DNA of 62,674 nucleotides from Nitrosomonas mobilis. GTDB taxonomy: Bacteria; Pseudomonadota; Gammaproteobacteria; Burkholderiales; Nitrosomonadaceae. Location: contig NZ_FMWO01000055.1 in assembly GCF_900103035.1 (NCBI RefSeq), positions 1 through 62,674 of the forward strand, given 5' to 3'. The notes under the pieces were generated by a model. It searched no databases. It saw only the letters and a list, made by a program, of their open reading frames with translations, and was not told the origin of the DNA. A program made the translations under genes and the position numbers. Shown here piece after piece: positions 17,294-28,004 of the stretch. Every line of letters starts with the position of its first letter. Within the stretch, counting starts at the first letter, position 1.

Positions 17294-17803
17294 ATGAAAC
17301 AAACCAACAATATTGTATTCAGATATTTTTTGGTAGTATTGTTGAGCATCAGCACCGTAACTGGATGCGGCACATTTACCAGTAAACTCTCACAGCGTCC
17401 ACCATCTCTCCTTAATAGAGAAACTGACGCAGACACAAAAGCTATTCTCGATCGGCTCTACACGCATTATCAGCAATGGCAGGGCACACCTTACCGATTG
17501 GGCGGGGAGAGTCGCTCCGGGATTGATTGTTCGGCGTTGGTCAGAACTGTCTATCAATCTGCTTTTGGTGTAGATCTGCCGCGGCTAACTGGTGTGCAAG
17601 CGCAATTGGGTAATGAGATTGGCAGACATGAACTCAAGGCGGGCGATCTCGTCTTCTTCAAGACCGGCAAACGTACCCAGCATGTTGGTATTTATCTGGA
17701 GGACAGGAAATTTCTACACGCTTCCACCAGCGTAGGCGTCACTATTTCTCGTATGGATAATACCTATTGGCGCAACAAATATTGGAAATCAGTCAGAATT
17801 TGA
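17294..17803 (+). CDS. NlpC/P60-family lipoprotein endopeptidase
   Basis: Predicted outer-membrane lipoprotein that cleaves peptidoglycan stems (MepS/Spr-like). The N-terminus is a lipoprotein signal with lipobox VTGC (C25). The NlpC/P60 domain covers residues 55-169: catalytic cysteine in SGIDCSALVRTVY (C79), histidine in TQHVGIYLEDRKFLHAST, and the family ending YWRNKYWKSVR. Length 169 matches Spr (about 188). It stands 28 bases after the PQQ enzyme on the same strand. Confidence 0.9.
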   Translation: MKQTNNIVFRYFLVVLLSISTVTGCGTFTSKLSQRPPSLLNRETDADTKAILDRLYTHYQQWQGTPYRLGGESRSGIDCSALVRTVYQSAFGVDLPRLTGVQAQLGNEIGRHELKAGDLVFFKTGKRTQHVGIYLEDRKFLHASTSVGVTISRMDNTYWRNKYWKSVRI

Positions 17804-18149
17804 TTGCCCAAAATATTAGATTATGTCTGCGTTAAATGTTGAAAAGACTTTAGACTGGAGCATCAGGACCGGAGAATATGGTTTATGAGCGTCTCTGATT
17901 TTCGGGAGTGACTGGAAAATATCGCAGCTTAGCCGTGCCGTGTGTTCAAAAAGAACGAGGCAGGTTATTGGCTGAGCGATGTGGTGCCGCAAGCTGTGGC
18001 CGTGAAATGACTTGAGAAATTATTTTGAACCGAGTTGTCCGGCCTGTCAGCCGGATCGGCTCTGTTGTCGGGTGCCATGCTGCTTTCGGATGTGAAAATC
18101 AGTTTTAACTATTAACGTAGACATAGCCTAAATAAAATATAATTTGCCA
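17804..18149. other. Non-coding stretch between the NlpC lipoprotein and gmk
   Basis: I see no convincing gene in these 346 bases. A GC-rich hairpin (TCCGGC/GCCGGA, 18038-18055) has no T-run after it. Just before gmk, TATAAT (18138-18143) looks like a -10 box, and there is no purine-rich ribosome site between it and the gmk ATG. Confidence 0.5.
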
Positions 18150-18755
18150 ATGAGTTTTCTAATTGTCATCAGTGCACCTTCTGGCACAGGTAAAACCAGC
18201 GTTGTCAGCTCGCTATTGCAAGTGGATCCAAATATCAATCTTTCTGTATCGCATACCACACGCCCGCCGCGACAAAATGAAGTGGATGGGCATGATTATT
18301 TTTTTGTAGATCGTGCGCGTTTTCAGGAAATGTTGAAGCAGAGGGAGTTTCTCGAGAGCGCTGAGGTATACGGTAATTTTTATGGCACTTCCCGTAGCTG
18401 GATTGAAGAAAAAATGGCGGCGGGCAAGGATGTTTTGCTGGAAATAGACTGTCAGGGAGCGCTGCAGGTGCGTGAATTATATCCACAAGCTCTGTCAATT
18501 TTCATCCTGCCACCTTCACTGGAAATTTTGAAACAACGTCTTGAGCAACGCGGCATGGATGAAAATAAAGTCATTGAGCGTCGCTTGTCTGCTGCTCGTG
18601 AGGAAGTCAGCCACGTTCATAAATATGATTACCTGATAGTCAATCAGGATCTGCAGGAAACTGTTCAGCAAATTGCTTGTATTGTGCGCGCGGAGAGGCT
18701 GAAAACAATCCGACAACTCGCCGGGCAGCGTGAATTGATTGCGCAGTTTGCCTGA
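18150..18755 (+). CDS. gmk: Guanylate kinase
   Basis: Phosphorylates GMP to GDP with ATP. The 201-residue protein has the P-loop SAPSGTGKTSVV, the GMP-binding signature SVSHTTRPPRQNEVDGHDYFF (split here only by context), and the LID-region ERRLSAAREEV. The ATG at 18150 is used; a TTG two codons earlier is possible but has no support. rpoZ follows 132 bases downstream, the usual gmk-rpoZ pair. A -10-like TATAAT ends seven bases before the ATG. Confidence 0.95.
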   Translation: MSFLIVISAPSGTGKTSVVSSLLQVDPNINLSVSHTTRPPRQNEVDGHDYFFVDRARFQEMLKQREFLESAEVYGNFYGTSRSWIEEKMAAGKDVLLEIDCQGALQVRELYPQALSIFILPPSLEILKQRLEQRGMDENKVIERRLSAAREEVSHVHKYDYLIVNQDLQETVQQIACIVRAERLKTIRQLAGQRELIAQFA

Positions 18756-18887
18756 TTTGGTGCTATAACTCTATGGAGATTTCCGGTGGTCTTTGGCAAA
18801 TAACAGACTAAATAAATATGCGTGTTTTTATCAAAACGGACGTATTCACACTTTTTAAAAATTACCAGACTGGAGTTTATATCAACC

Positions 18888-19097
18888 ATGGCAAGAATTA
18901 CCGTAGATGATTGTCTTGAAAAAATACCCAATCGATTTAATATGACTCTTGCTGCCACTGCTAGGGCGAGACAGATTTCAGTTGGATCCACTCCCATGAT
19001 CGAGGAGTCGAATGACAAACCGACCGTCATTGCGTTGCGTGAAATGGCGCAGGGCAAGTATGGCGAGGAAATTATCAATGTTGGGCGCTTGTCGTAA
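18888..19097 (+). CDS. rpoZ: RNA polymerase omega subunit
   Basis: Small subunit that helps assemble beta-prime into RNA polymerase and forms part of a ppGpp site. The 69-residue product starts [17 protein letters not shown], the family signature, with [11 protein letters not shown] and [15 protein letters not shown] following. The ATG at 18888 is chosen over a longer in-frame start at 18822 because it gives this standard N-terminus. It is short at the C-terminus compared with E. coli (91 residues), as is usual in betaproteobacteria. spoT, often the next gene, is not adjacent; hslV follows. Confidence 0.94.
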   Translation: MARITVDDCLEKIPNRFNMTLAATARARQISVGSTPMIEESNDKPTVIALREMAQGKYGEEIINVGRLS

Positions 19098-19228
19098 TTT
19101 TGCTGGCCCTGCGGCTCTGATACATTAGGTAATCTGTGGATTTCCTTCTTCTGGCAAATAGAGATAGCGCACAAAAAATCGCTAATTATTAATAATGGCT
19201 GCTTTTTTTATTACCTGGATTAAAAATC

Positions 19229-19750
19229 ATGACGACGATTGTATCTGTGCGGCGCGGTGAACAGGTTGCGCTGGGCGGAGATGGTCAAGTGACACTTGGT
19301 GCAGTGGTTGCCAAGGCGACCGCTCGCAAGGTGCGCAGACTGCATCATGAAAAAGTGCTGGCTGGGTTCGCGGGCGGAACAGCGGATGCGTTTACTCTGT
19401 TCGAACGTTTTGAAGGCAAGCTGGAAAAGCATCAGGGACATCTGCTGCGTTCGGCGGTTGAGCTGGCCAAGGACTGGCGTACCGACCGGATATTGCGTCG
19501 CTTGGAAGCCATGCTGGTAGTGGCAGATCGTGAGGCGACCCTGATCATTACCGGTGCGGGCGATGTGATTGAGCCTGAGCATGGGTTGGCAGCAATCGGC
19601 AGTGGGGGCGCTTATGCCCAGGCTGCTGCGCGTGCCTTGCTGGAAAACACTGATCTGGATGCACGGGAAATTGTTAGTCAGGCACTCACCATTGCCGCAG
19701 ATATTTGTATTTATACCAATCAATCACATGTGATTGAACAGCTCGACTGA
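19229..19750 (+). CDS. hslV: ATP-dependent protease subunit HslV
   Basis: Proteasome-like peptidase of the HslUV complex. The protein begins M-TTIVSVRR; removal of Met exposes the N-terminal threonine nucleophile. GGDGQVTLG and [18 protein letters not shown] are the expected conserved parts. Length 173 is standard. hslU follows after an 87-base gap holding an inverted repeat. Confidence 0.96.
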   Translation: MTTIVSVRRGEQVALGGDGQVTLGAVVAKATARKVRRLHHEKVLAGFAGGTADAFTLFERFEGKLEKHQGHLLRSAVELAKDWRTDRILRRLEAMLVVADREATLIITGAGDVIEPEHGLAAIGSGGAYAQAAARALLENTDLDAREIVSQALTIAADICIYTNQSHVIEQLD

Positions 19751-19751
19751 A

Positions 19752-19800
19752 GGGTATTTCTAAAAATCTTATTTATAAATTTGAGTTTTTAGAAGTACCC
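19752..19800. repeat. Short inverted repeat between hslV and hslU
   Basis: GGGTATTTCTAAAAATC and AGTTTTTAGAAGTACCC face each other across a 15-base AT spacer, pairing at about 15 of 17 positions. The arms resemble the tips of the IS1595 end at 1023 and of the element at 11688-11830. It begins one base after the hslV stop. As RNA it forms a long hairpin that could attenuate or stabilise the hslV-hslU transcript. Confidence 0.65.
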
Positions 19801-19837
19801 TAAGCTTAATCCTTACCCAGCACCAGGAATAAACATT

Positions 19838-21172
19838 ATGACGCAAATGACGCCACAAGAAATTGTGCATGAACTTAACAAACACATCATCGGGCAGGAA
19901 GCAGCCAAGCGCGCCGTGGCAATCGCGCTGCGTAACCGCTGGCGCCGGCAGCAGGTCGATGAGCCATTGCGTCAGGAGATCACTCCCAAAAACATTCTGA
20001 TGATCGGCCCGACCGGTGTTGGTAAAACCGAAATTGCCCGGCGACTGGCGAAGCTTGCAGATGCCCCATTCATCAAGATCGAGGCAACCAAATTTACGGA
20101 AGTGGGTTATGTTGGGCGTGATGTCGATTCGATCATTCGTGATCTGGTTGAATCCGCCATCAAACAGGCACGCGAGCTTGAGATCAAGCGTAACCGGCCA
20201 CTGGCGGAAGATCGAGCAGAGGAACGCATTCTCGATATTTTGTTACCAGCTGCACGCGATACTGGTAGTGCACAATCCGAGCAGTATGAAGAACATAGCG
20301 CGACACGGCAGAAATTCCGTAAAAAATTACGTGAAGGTGACCTGGATGATAAGGATATCGAGATTGAAGTTGCCATGCCTCAGGCCAGTATGGAAATTTT
20401 TGCACCACCTGGTATGGAGGAGCTGACTTCACAGATTCAGGGGATGTTTCAAAATATGGGAGCGAGCAAGAGGAAAACCCGTCGATTGCCTATCCGCGAA
20501 GCCAGAAAACTGCTTACCGAAGAGGAAGCGAGTCGATTGATCAATGATGAGGAACTGAAACTTAGGGCCACACAGAACGTGGAGCAGAATGGCATCGTGT
20601 TTCTGGATGAAATCGACAAAATCACCAGTCGCTCGGAAGTGTCCGGATCGGATGTTTCCCGGCAGGGAGTACAACGGGATCTGCTGCCGCTGGTGGAGGG
20701 TACGACAGTTACTACCAAATATGGCATGATTCGTACAGACCATATTCTGTTTATTGCCAGCGGTGCATTTCATATTGCTAAGCCGTCCGACTTGATTCCT
20801 GAACTGCAGGGGCGTTTTCCAATCCGGGTCGAGCTGAGCAGCCTGAGTGCCGGTGATTTTGAGCAGATTCTCACCAATACCGATGCCTGCTTGATCAGGC
20901 AGTATCAGGCGCTATTGAAAACCGAGGGTGTGGAGCTCAAATTTACGGATACGGCGATCCGGCGGTTGGCTGAAATAGCCTCGACAGTTAATGAAAAAAC
21001 TGAAAATATCGGTGCGCGGCGGCTGCATACTGTACTGGAAAAACTGTTGGAGGAAATTTCCTTTAATGCTACACGTTATGAAAATACGACCCTGACAATT
21101 GATGCTGTGCTTGTTGATGAGCGTCTGGGAGAACTGTCCCGGAGCGAGGATCTGGCGCGCTACGTGCTTTGA
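19838..21172 (+). CDS. hslU: ATP-dependent unfoldase subunit HslU
   Basis: AAA+ unfoldase that feeds substrates to HslV. The 444-residue protein shows the Walker [15 protein letters not shown], the pore loop GYVGRDV, an I-domain (about residues 110-230), Walker [10 protein letters not shown], the sensor LFIASGAFH, and the C-terminal helix ending LARYVL that docks into Hsl[21 protein letters not shown] is the normal N-terminus. Confidence 0.97.
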   Translation: MTQMTPQEIVHELNKHIIGQEAAKRAVAIALRNRWRRQQVDEPLRQEITPKNILMIGPTGVGKTEIARRLAKLADAPFIKIEATKFTEVGYVGRDVDSIIRDLVESAIKQARELEIKRNRPLAEDRAEERILDILLPAARDTGSAQSEQYEEHSATRQKFRKKLREGDLDDKDIEIEVAMPQASMEIFAPPGMEELTSQIQGMFQNMGASKRKTRRLPIREARKLLTEEEASRLINDEELKLRATQNVEQNGIVFLDEIDKITSRSEVSGSDVSRQGVQRDLLPLVEGTTVTTKYGMIRTDHILFIASGAFHIAKPSDLIPELQGRFPIRVELSSLSAGDFEQILTNTDACLIRQYQALLKTEGVELKFTDTAIRRLAEIASTVNEKTENIGARRLHTVLEKLLEEISFNATRYENTTLTIDAVLVDERLGELSRSEDLARYVL

Positions 21173-21187
21173 TGCTCTGATTGCGTA

Positions 21188-22372
21188 ATGCCCATGACTG
21201 ATGTTGTCGTCCTGAGTGGTGTCAGAACCGCTATCGGCGATTTTGGCGGTGCACTTAAAGGGCATTCTCCAATCTCGCTTGCGAGCATTATTACTAAGGA
21301 AGCAGTTTCCTGCTCAAGGATTGATCCGGCATTAATCGGACATTTGTTTGCCGGCCATGTCATTCCAACCGAGCTCCGTGACATGTATCTGGCGCGTTCG
21401 GTTGCCATCGAGGCGGGATTGGCGCAATCGACTGCGGCACTGACACTCAACCGGATTTGTGGCAGCGGCCTGCAGGCTGTTATTTCTGCTGCTCACGCGA
21501 TCATGCTGGGTGATGCTCAAGCGGCCGTCGCAGTAGGTGTGGAATCGATGAGCCGGGGAGGGTATCTGTTGCCGTCGCTGCGCTGGGGGCAGCGGATGCG
21601 GGATGCAACAGCTATGGACATGATGGTCGGTGCGCTGACCGATCCCTTTGACTGTGTACATATGGGGGTGACGGCGGAGAATATTGCGAGGAAATGGGGA
21701 ATCAATCGCGAGCAGCAGGACGAGTTTGCACTGGAAAGTCACCAGCGTGCACTCCATGCCATTGATCAGGGTTATTTCCACGAGCAGATTATCCCAATCG
21801 AAATTGCAGATCGTAACGGAAACAGATTATTTGCAACGGACGAGCATCCTCGTCAGACCAGTATCGAAGCGCTCGCGAAACTAAGCCCAGTTTTTATTGA
21901 GAATGGTACCGTGACCGCCGGTAATGCTTCCAGCATTAACGATGCTGCTGCAGCACTGGTGCTGATGGAAGGCGATGCTGCCAGCAGACAAAGTGAGCTT
22001 GTACCGCTTGCACGTCTGGTTGCTTATGGTCATGCGGGAGTTGATCCAGCTTTCATGGGAATCGGCCCGGTACCTGCAGTCAGGCAAGCGCTGCAACGCG
22101 CCGGTTTGCGTGTGGAAGACATGGATGTCATCGAATCCAACGAAGCCTTTGCTGTTCAGGCTTGCGCAGTAGTGCGAGAATTGGATTTCGATCCGGCCAA
22201 AACTAATCCCAATGGCGGCGCCGTGGCGTTGGGGCATCCAGTTGGCGCAACCGGCTGTATTCTGGTGATCAAGGCTATTCATGAGCTACGTCGCTGCCGT
22301 GGGCGGTATGCACTGGTTACATTATGTATTGGCGGCGGACAGGGTATCGCCGCGATATTCGAGCGTCTCTGA
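21188..22372 (+). CDS. Acetyl-CoA acetyltransferase (beta-ketothiolase)
   Basis: Thiolase joining or splitting acyl-CoA units, in acetoacetyl-CoA/polyhydroxyalkanoate or fatty-acid metabolism. The 394-residue protein has the acyl-accepting cysteine in NRICGSGLQAV (C91), the histidine in GGAVALGHPVGATG, and the proton-relay cysteine in LCIGGGQGIAAIF. SNEAFAVQA is the conserved NEAF motif. No phaB, phaC or fad genes are near, so the physiological role is open; phaA or bktB would be guesses. It follows hslU by 15 bases and could ride its transcript. Confidence 0.9.
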   Translation: MPMTDVVVLSGVRTAIGDFGGALKGHSPISLASIITKEAVSCSRIDPALIGHLFAGHVIPTELRDMYLARSVAIEAGLAQSTAALTLNRICGSGLQAVISAAHAIMLGDAQAAVAVGVESMSRGGYLLPSLRWGQRMRDATAMDMMVGALTDPFDCVHMGVTAENIARKWGINREQQDEFALESHQRALHAIDQGYFHEQIIPIEIADRNGNRLFATDEHPRQTSIEALAKLSPVFIENGTVTAGNASSINDAAAALVLMEGDAASRQSELVPLARLVAYGHAGVDPAFMGIGPVPAVRQALQRAGLRVEDMDVIESNEAFAVQACAVVRELDFDPAKTNPNGGAVALGHPVGATGCILVIKAIHELRRCRGRYALVTLCIGGGQGIAAIFERL

Positions 22373-22397
22373 GTTTTAAAACACCTTTTCCGAGAAC

Positions 22398-24050
22398 ATG
22401 ATGTCCACTCTGACTGAGTCTCCTGCCTGGCTCGCACTGGCAGCACACCACGCACAAATCAAAAATCAGCCGATAGCTTCGTTTTTTGAACGGGATCCGC
22501 AGCGTTTTACAGAATTTTCCCGGCAATTTGGCACGATACTCCTCGATTTCAGCAAACAACCGCTCGATGAGACGGCGATTGCCTGCTTGTTTGCTCTGGC
22601 GCGACAGCAAAAATTGCAGGACTGGATCAGACGCATGTTTTCCGGCGACCGGATCAATACCACCGAAAACCGTGCGGCACTGCATATTGCGTTACGTGCC
22701 GATACACCGGTCTATCTCGATGGTGTCGATGTCGTGCCAGAGGTCAATGCAGTTTTGCAGCAAATGGCAGGATTCGTTGCGGCGATTCAGGACCATACTC
22801 ATCGTGGCTACTCCGGTCTGCCAATTGCCGATGTCGTCAATATCGGCATCGGTGGTTCCGATCTCGGTCCGGTAATGGTCACGGAAGCACTGAAGCCCTA
22901 TTGCCTGCCGCAACTCAAGGTACATTTTGTTTCGAATATCGATGGTGCTCAGTTGGATAACATTCTGCGAAATCTCAACCCTGCCACGACACTGTTTATC
23001 ATCGCATCCAAGACATTCACCACTCAGGAAACCCTCACCAACGCGCATTCCGCGCGCACCTGGTTTCTACAAAATGGTGGTGACGAAGCGGCGGTTGCCC
23101 GTCATTTTGTTGCGGTTTCCACCAATATTGCCGCAGTGCAGCAATTCGGAATCGCGGCAGAAAATATGTTTACTTTCTGGGACTGGGTCGGGGGACGTTA
23201 TTCGTTGTGGTCGGCCATCGGTCTGCCGATAGCGCTGGCGATCGGGATGGATAACTTTCGTGCACTTCTGGCTGGTGCGCGGGACATGGATCAACACTTC
23301 CTCAATACTGCGCTGGAAGATAATCTGCCCGTTCTGCTGGGATTGATTGGAATATGGCAGATCAATTTTTGCCAGGCTACCAGCCAGGTAATTCTGCCTT
23401 ATGATCAGTCCTTGCATCGCTTTTCGGCGTATCTTCAACAGCTGGGAATGGAAAGTTTGGGCAAGCGTGTCACCCGTGATGGCGATGCGGTTGACTACAG
23501 CACGGGCGTCATTGTCTGGGGGGAGCCCGGTACCAATGGTCAGCATGCGTTCTATCAGCTGCTGCATCAGGGAACTCAGGTTTTTAATGCTGATTTTCTA
23601 GCGCCGTGTAATAGTCAGCATCCGCTGCATCATCACCACACGATGCTGCTGGCAAATTTCTTTGCTCAGACCGAAGCGCTGATGCGCGGTAAGGATGCTC
23701 AGACAGTGCGTGTCGAACTGGAAGCAGAAGGGATCCCTCAGCAGCTCATCGAACAGTTGTTGCCTCATCGGGTGTTTCCCGGCAACCAAGGGACAACGTC
23801 CATCCTGTTCAACAAGCTGGATCCTGCCACCCTGGGGGCGCTGGTTGCGCTTTATGAACACAAGGTTTTTGTGCAGAGTGTGATCTGGAACATCAATCCA
23901 TTTGATCAATGGGGGGTGGAACTGGGCAAGCAGCTCGCCAATACTATTCTTTCCGAATTGACAAACGACCGGTCCCCAGCAGAGCATGACGCATCAACCA
24001 GTGGATTGATGCACTATTTCCGGGAACAACGCGCCCGCATAAATGAATAA
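22398..24050 (+). CDS. pgi: Glucose-6-phosphate isomerase
   Basis: Interconverts glucose-6-phosphate and fructose-6-phosphate. At 550 residues it matches the long proteobacterial form. Family signatures are visible: [16 protein letters not shown], the SIS-fold [14 protein letters not shown], and the C-terminal [16 protein letters not shown]. The start is an ATG pair at 22398/22401; GAGAAC lies before it. It is 25 bases downstream of the thiolase. Confidence 0.96.
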   Translation: MMSTLTESPAWLALAAHHAQIKNQPIASFFERDPQRFTEFSRQFGTILLDFSKQPLDETAIACLFALARQQKLQDWIRRMFSGDRINTTENRAALHIALRADTPVYLDGVDVVPEVNAVLQQMAGFVAAIQDHTHRGYSGLPIADVVNIGIGGSDLGPVMVTEALKPYCLPQLKVHFVSNIDGAQLDNILRNLNPATTLFIIASKTFTTQETLTNAHSARTWFLQNGGDEAAVARHFVAVSTNIAAVQQFGIAAENMFTFWDWVGGRYSLWSAIGLPIALAIGMDNFRALLAGARDMDQHFLNTALEDNLPVLLGLIGIWQINFCQATSQVILPYDQSLHRFSAYLQQLGMESLGKRVTRDGDAVDYSTGVIVWGEPGTNGQHAFYQLLHQGTQVFNADFLAPCNSQHPLHHHHTMLLANFFAQTEALMRGKDAQTVRVELEAEGIPQQLIEQLLPHRVFPGNQGTTSILFNKLDPATLGALVALYEHKVFVQSVIWNINPFDQWGVELGKQLANTILSELTNDRSPAEHDASTSGLMHYFREQRARINE

Positions 24051-24078
24051 GGTGGTTATAGTTTATGTCAAGTTAATT

Positions 24079-24096
24079 GGGATTGTATACAATCCC
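24079..24096. promoter_or_regulatory. Perfect 18-base palindrome between pgi and lepA
   Basis: GGGATTGTATACAATCCC is a perfect palindrome, followed by TCCTTTTG. As RNA it could be a weak terminator for pgi (stem of seven, four-base loop). As DNA it resembles the dyad operators bound by GntR-family repressors (TTGTATACAA core). Confidence 0.45.
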
Positions 24097-24145
24097 TCCT
24101 TTTGCGTAATCGTGAAGTTTACTTACACTTTTCCAGGAACGGTTA

Positions 24146-25939
24146 ATGCAGTCCATTCGTAATTTTTCAATCATTGCCCATATCGATCATGGCAAGTCCA
24201 CGCTTGCCGATCGTATCATCCAGTATTGTGGCGGTTTATCCGAGCGCGAGATGGAAGAGCAGGTGCTCGATTCCATGGACCTCGAGCGTGAACGCGGTAT
24301 TACGATCAAGGCGCAAACCGTTGCCCTGGCTTACCGGGCTCGCGATGGCAACAGCTATAGGTTCAATCTAATCGACACTCCTGGGCATGTTGATTTTTCC
24401 TATGAGGTTTCCCGCTCGCTATCTGCCTGCGAAGGTGCATTACTGGTGGTGGATGCATCTCAAGGAGTGGAAGCACAAACGGTTGCCAATTGCTATACCG
24501 CAACGGAGCTCGGGGTTGAAGTCATTCCGGTACTGAATAAAATTGATTTGCCGGCGGCTGATCCAGACCGGGTTGTGGCTGAGATTGAAGATGTGATTGG
24601 CATTGATGCCACTGATGCCGTGCGTATCAGCGCTAAAACCGGGGAGGGTCTAGAAGACTTGCTGGAGAATGTTGTCGCTAGAGTGCCGCCACCCAGAGGT
24701 AATATTGATGCACCTCTAAAAGCTTTGATTATCGATTCGTGGTTTGATAATTATGTGGGTGTGGTTATGCTGGTGCGGGTGGTAGACGGTGTGCTGAATA
24801 CTGGAGACAGGATTCAGTTGATACACAGCAAAACCACTCATCTGTGTGAACGGGCTGGTATTTTTCAGCCGAAGGCGGTAGATCGCCCATCCTTGAGCGC
24901 GGGTGAAGTGGGTTTTATCATTGCGGGTATCAAGGATTTGAAATCTGCGAAAGTGGGTGATACAGTCACCTTGCTTGATCGTCCTGCATCTGAAGCGTTG
25001 ACCGGATTCATGGAAATCAAACCGCAGGTTTTTGCCGGGTTGTATCCCGTCGAATCCAATCAGTACGATGCATTACGCTCGGCACTGGAGAAGCTGCAGC
25101 TCAACGATGCCTCCCTGCAATTTGAACCGGAAACCTCGCAGGCGCTTGGTTTTGGTTTTCGTTGCGGCTTTCTGGGACTGCTTCATCTGGACATTGTGCA
25201 GGAGCGGCTTGAGCGGGAGTATGATATGGACCTCATCACCACGGCGCCAACGGTGATTTATGAGGTAGTCATGCGAGATGGCAATGTGATTAAAATCGAG
25301 AACCCTTCCAGGCTGCCTGATGCTTCAGCTATTGCTGAAATCCGCGAGCCCATTATTACGGCAACCATTCTGGTGCCGGAAGAGTATCTGGGAGTGGTCA
25401 TCACGTTGTGTGTCAGCAAACGTGGTGTACAGAAGAATATGCAATATATGGGCAGGCAGGTGATGCTGGTTTTTGAATTGCCACTCAACGAAGTGGTCAT
25501 GGATTTTTTCAATCGGTTAAAGTCCGTGAGCCGTGGTTATGCTTCGCTGGATTATGAATTCCTTGAATTTCGGTCGGCCGATCTGGTTAAACTTGACATC
25601 CTGATTAACAACGAAAAAGTGGATGCCTTGTCTCTGATTGTGCATCGTGTCAGCAGCCAATCAAGAGGACGAGAACTGGCACAAAAAATGCGGGAACTCA
25701 TCCCTCGTCAAATGTTCGATATTGCCGTACAGGCAGCGATTGGGGCGCACATCGTTGCGCGTGAGAATGTCAAGGCAATGCGTAAGAATGTGCTGGCCAA
25801 ATGTTATGGTGGCGATATCACGCGCAAGCGCAAATTGCTCGAAAAACAGAAAGCAGGTAAAAAACGGATGAAACGAGTGGGTAACGTGGATATCCCCCAA
25901 TCGGCATTTCTGGCTATTTTACAGACAGATAATAAATAA
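24146..25939 (+). CDS. lepA: Elongation factor 4 (LepA)
   Basis: Ribosome-associated GTPase that acts in translation initiation/elongation under stress. The 597-residue protein has G1 [14 protein letters not shown]2/switch [14 protein letters not shown]3 DTPGHVDF, G4 [10 protein letters not shown], and the LepA-specific C-terminal domain with [25 protein letters not shown]. The family-typical start [16 protein letters not shown] supports ATG 24146. lepB follows, as in most proteobacteria. Confidence 0.97.
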   Translation: MQSIRNFSIIAHIDHGKSTLADRIIQYCGGLSEREMEEQVLDSMDLERERGITIKAQTVALAYRARDGNSYRFNLIDTPGHVDFSYEVSRSLSACEGALLVVDASQGVEAQTVANCYTATELGVEVIPVLNKIDLPAADPDRVVAEIEDVIGIDATDAVRISAKTGEGLEDLLENVVARVPPPRGNIDAPLKALIIDSWFDNYVGVVMLVRVVDGVLNTGDRIQLIHSKTTHLCERAGIFQPKAVDRPSLSAGEVGFIIAGIKDLKSAKVGDTVTLLDRPASEALTGFMEIKPQVFAGLYPVESNQYDALRSALEKLQLNDASLQFEPETSQALGFGFRCGFLGLLHLDIVQERLEREYDMDLITTAPTVIYEVVMRDGNVIKIENPSRLPDASAIAEIREPIITATILVPEEYLGVVITLCVSKRGVQKNMQYMGRQVMLVFELPLNEVVMDFFNRLKSVSRGYASLDYEFLEFRSADLVKLDILINNEKVDALSLIVHRVSSQSRGRELAQKMRELIPRQMFDIAVQAAIGAHIVARENVKAMRKNVLAKCYGGDITRKRKLLEKQKAGKKRMKRVGNVDIPQSAFLAILQTDNK

Positions 25940-25992
25940 TATCAATGCCTTGACTGGCGATTGAGATTTTAAGAATCAGGTAGAAACACATT

Positions 25993-26793
25993 ATGAATTT
26001 TCCTTTGGTATTACTTGTTTTACTCGTGGTGACAGGCGGGATCTGGGTATTGGATCGTTTCTGGTTAAAACCCAAGCGTGCTCCTGAAAATCATGAACCA
26101 TGGTGGATCGAGTATCCCGTCAGCTTTTTTCCCGTAATTCTGATTGTGTTCTGCCTGAGGTCATTTCTGGTTGAGCCGTTCAAAATACCATCCGGATCGA
26201 TGATTCCCACTTTGCTGGTGGGTGATTTTATTCTGGTTAATAAATTTACCTATGGCATCAGATTGCCCGTTATTAATCGCAAAATTATCGATCTGAATGA
26301 GCCGCAACGCGGTGATGTGCTGGTTTTCCGGTTTCCGGAAGACCCTTCCATCGATTACATCAAGCGTATTGTCGGTGTGCCAGGTGATAAAATTGAATAT
26401 CGTAACAAGCAGCTGAGCGTCAACGGGAAGTCCTTCAAGCTGGAACTGAATGGTGATTACAAATATGTGGAATCCGGGCTGGCGTATATCTATGCGCAGA
26501 AATTCAGCGAAAAAATAGATGATCGAGAACACAATATCCTGATCAATCAGGAAATGCCCACGATACAATTGTCCGCCATTCATTATTTTCCGCACCGGGA
26601 AAATTGTCAGTTTGATCATGCCGGTTTTGTCTGTGAAGTGCCAGCAGGAAACTATTTCACTTTGGGTGATAACCGTGATGGCAGTAGCGATAGTCGATAT
26701 TGGGGATTCGTTCCGGAGGGCAATATCATTGGAAAGGCTTTCCTCATCTGGTGGAATTTCAGCGATCTGAGCAGAATTGGTACGTCGATTTAA
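25993..26793 (+). CDS. lepB: Signal peptidase I
   Basis: Inner-membrane serine/lysine protease that removes signal peptides from secreted proteins. It has two N-terminal membrane segments (about residues 2-20 and 44-62), catalytic serine in PSGSMIPTL (S69), catalytic lysine in YIKRIVGVPGD (K124), and GDNRDGSSDSRYWGFV near the C-terminus. Length 266 is within range. It is part of the lepA-lepB-DUF4845-rnc-era group. Confidence 0.96.
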   Translation: MNFPLVLLVLLVVTGGIWVLDRFWLKPKRAPENHEPWWIEYPVSFFPVILIVFCLRSFLVEPFKIPSGSMIPTLLVGDFILVNKFTYGIRLPVINRKIIDLNEPQRGDVLVFRFPEDPSIDYIKRIVGVPGDKIEYRNKQLSVNGKSFKLELNGDYKYVESGLAYIYAQKFSEKIDDREHNILINQEMPTIQLSAIHYFPHRENCQFDHAGFVCEVPAGNYFTLGDNRDGSSDSRYWGFVPEGNIIGKAFLIWWNFSDLSRIGTSI

Positions 26794-26824
26794 CGATCTG
26801 CTTGTCAACTAATCAGGAGATAGA

Positions 26825-27205
26825 ATGATGCGCCAGAATATGCCTCAGCTTAAAAGCAGACAGAATGGATTGACCCTGTCAGGGTTGTTGTTATGGTCAG
26901 TCATGATTGCCATGGTTGCAATTTTTAGTATGCGTCTGATTCCAGTTTATATTGAATTTGCAGCAGTCAAGCGGGCGCTGGTCGCTACAGCCAGTGACAC
27001 TGCCTTGAAAGAAGGAGGTATCAGTGCATTGCGTCAGGGATTTGACAAGCGTGCCAGCATAGACGATATCAAGTCTGTCACAGGAAAAGATCTAGTGATC
27101 GAGAAACAGAATAATCAGGTGGTGATGCGCGCCAGTTATATGGTCAAAAAACCACTATTTGCCAATATCTCGTTATTGATTGATTTTGAGGCGTCCAGTC
27201 ATTGA
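26825..27205 (+). CDS. DUF4845 family membrane protein
   Basis: A 126-residue protein with an N-terminal basic stretch, one membrane segment (about residues 18-38, GLLLWSVMIAMVAIFSM) and a periplasmic-facing alpha/beta domain. DUF4845 proteins of unknown function almost always sit between lepB and rnc in betaproteobacteria, and this one does. AGGAGA lies before the ATG pair at 26825/26828. Its stop overlaps the possible rnc start, so translation is coupled. Confidence 0.88.
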   Translation: MMRQNMPQLKSRQNGLTLSGLLLWSVMIAMVAIFSMRLIPVYIEFAAVKRALVATASDTALKEGGISALRQGFDKRASIDDIKSVTGKDLVIEKQNNQVVMRASYMVKKPLFANISLLIDFEASSH

Positions 27206-27942
27206 CCGGAGTGTATAAATCTTCAGTACATGACAAGGATGGCATTCTGCGGACACCGCCTTACCTGATTTTTTTTGACAGGATCGGTTACACTTTCAAT
27301 CAGCCTGCCTTGTTTCGGGAGGCGTTGACGCATCGCAGTTTTGGCCTGCCTCATAATGAACGGCTTGAGTTCCTTGGGGACAGTTTGTTGAATTGCGCCG
27401 TTTCTGCGTTATTGTTCAAACGTTTTCCGCAATTGCCGGAGGGCGATCTGACTAGAACCCGAGCCAATTTTGTCAATCAGAATGCTTTATATTCGCTAGC
27501 ATCTGGTGTGGGACTGGGCGAATTGATTTTGTTGGGCGATGGTGAGCGAAAAAGTGGCGGTTATCGTCGCCCATCCATTCTGGCAGATGCGCTGGAAGCG
27601 GTCATTGGCGCAGTCTATCTTGAAAGCGGATTTCAGGAAGTTGAACGTCTTATTGCCAAGCTGTATGGTCCCCTGGTCGATGACCTTGATCTCGACGTGT
27701 CTGGCAAAGATGCAAAAACACTGTTGCAGGAGTATCTGCAGCATCGCAAAATGGGTTTGCCACAATACAGAATGTTATCAGTAGCGGGTGAAGCGCACGC
27801 ACAGACGTTTCTGGTTGAGTGTATGGTCGAGAAGCTAGCCATCCGCACACAGGGTGAGGGAACCAGTCGTCGACGCGCTGAACAGGAAGCCGCACAGCAA
27901 GCGTATGCGAAGGTAACCAGCAGCAACAGGCAGACAATATAA
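27202..27942 (+). CDS. rnc: Ribonuclease III
   Basis: Double-strand-specific endonuclease that processes rRNA precursors. The catalytic domain has the signature [13 protein letters not shown] and the acidic helix [17 protein letters not shown]; a double-stranded-RNA-binding domain covers about residues 160-240 and ends [16 protein letters not shown]. The start is unclear: TTG 27202 overlaps the DUF4845 stop and GTG 27211 is the other candidate; neither has a strong ribosome site. The N-terminal 20 residues before ...[11 protein letters not shown] are unusual for the family, so a later start is possible. Confidence 0.93.
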   Translation: MTGVYKSSVHDKDGILRTPPYLIFFDRIGYTFNQPALFREALTHRSFGLPHNERLEFLGDSLLNCAVSALLFKRFPQLPEGDLTRTRANFVNQNALYSLASGVGLGELILLGDGERKSGGYRRPSILADALEAVIGAVYLESGFQEVERLIAKLYGPLVDDLDLDVSGKDAKTLLQEYLQHRKMGLPQYRMLSVAGEAHAQTFLVECMVEKLAIRTQGEGTSRRRAEQEAAQQAYAKVTSSNRQTI

Positions 27943-28004
27943 TCGTTGATGTCATGTCTGCTTTGTCTGGCGTTTCATATTTTGATCCCTTGAGGCCTAC
28001 TGTC

